From assembly GCA_015493675.1 (NCBI GenBank), contig WGCR01000152.1, forward strand, positions 1 to 6,661: DNA of 6,661 bases, written 5' to 3'. This stretch comes from Anaerolineae bacterium. Lineage in GTDB: Bacteria > Chloroflexota > Anaerolineae > J102. Position numbers and translations under genes: made by a program. Of this stretch, positions 6,612-6,661 are shown in pieces (within the stretch, counting starts at the first letter, position 1; each line of letters starts with the position of its first letter). The notes beneath the pieces were generated by a model. That model saw only the letters and a program-made list of their open reading frames with translations. It made no database searches and was not told the DNA's origin.

Positions 6612-6636
6612 GTACTTTGTATCTTAAAGTACTTTT
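6612..6636. promoter_or_regulatory. Candidate operator dyad upstream of the membrane protein/regulator operon
   Basis: GTACTTT (6612-6618) and AAAGTAC (6626-6632) are perfect inverted arms separated by 7 bases. The right arm is also part of a 10-bp palindrome AAAGTACTTT (6626-6635), so GTACTTT recurs as a direct repeat at 6629-6635, 17 bases from the first copy. The dyad centre lies 36 bases upstream of the membrane-protein ATG. A minus-strand TAAGAT (6621-6626, 4/6 to TATAAT) lies in the spacer and could be the -10. Its -35 would fall at about 6644-6649, now replaced by adapter. The dyad is seen directly; binding by the operon's own regulator is inference. Confidence 0.55.
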
Positions 6637-6641
6637 AGTAT

Positions 6642-6661
6642 CTGTCTCTTATACACATCTG
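6642..6661. other. Sequencing adapter remnant (Nextera / Tn5 mosaic end) at contig end
   Basis: Bases 6642-6660 read CTGTCTCTTATACACATCT, identical to the 19-bp Tn5 mosaic-end sequence used in Nextera libraries. The following G at 6661 matches the next base of the Read 1-side adapter; the other adapter would continue with C. On the minus strand this is CAGATGTGTATAAGAGACAG. It is not organismal sequence: the genome ends at about 6641 and the promoter of the membrane-protein operon is cut here. Confidence 0.96.

Noticed and set aside
6642..6661. Transposon end (Tn5 mosaic end) suggesting a mobile element
   Set aside because: The exact 19-bp synthetic mosaic end at the very end of the contig, followed by the expected adapter base, is a library-preparation artefact. 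Natural Tn5 ends differ from the mosaic end.

Overview
This 6661-base window is GC-rich bacterial DNA carrying four protein-coding genes and no RNA gene, CRISPR array or natural mobile element that I can see. It looks like Chloroflexota, probably an Anaerolineae-like lineage (inference). The grounds are a single-chain glycyl-tRNA synthetase, an exported lipoprotein with Thr/Pro (TPT-type) linkers leading to a Peptidase-MA-like domain, and extended -10 promoters of the TGGTAGAAT type. The right edge ends in 20 bases matching the Nextera/Tn5 mosaic-end sequencing adapter, so this is the end of an assembled, probably metagenomic, contig and not natural sequence.

Layout. Bases 1-96 form a non-coding left edge with two adjacent inverted repeats and a weak hairpin/T-run. 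Bases 97-3084 (minus) encode a 995-residue fused alpha+beta glycyl-tRNA synthetase (glyQS). Bases 3085-3248 are a divergent intergenic region holding promoters for both flanking genes and a short TGAT-rich repeat next to the glyQS start. Bases 3249-5573 (plus) encode a 774-residue membrane-anchored lipoprotein with a tandem duplicated beta-rich domain, an NTF2-like domain and a C-terminal HEMVH gluzincin metallopeptidase domain. Bases 5574-5725 lie between convergent genes and contain a strong hairpin and a T-run. Bases 5726-6586 (minus) are a two-gene operon, transcribed from the right edge, of a six-helix membrane protein followed after 3 bases by a small winged-helix regulator. A 7-7-7 dyad lies in its promoter region, and the promoter itself is cut by the adapter.

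How the genes relate. The synthetase charges tRNA-Gly and is housekeeping. The lipoprotein is probably a surface protease of unknown substrate, with no evident functional tie to the synthetase beyond the shared intergenic region. The membrane protein and regulator look like a self-regulating pair: the regulator's ribosome binding site is embedded in the end of the membrane-protein gene, and the promoter dyad is a plausible operator for it. I see no convincing new defence or mobile system. The most interesting items are the uncharacterised membrane-protein/regulator pair with its candidate operator, the multidomain lipoprotease and the left-edge hairpin cluster. The most practically important is the adapter remnant.
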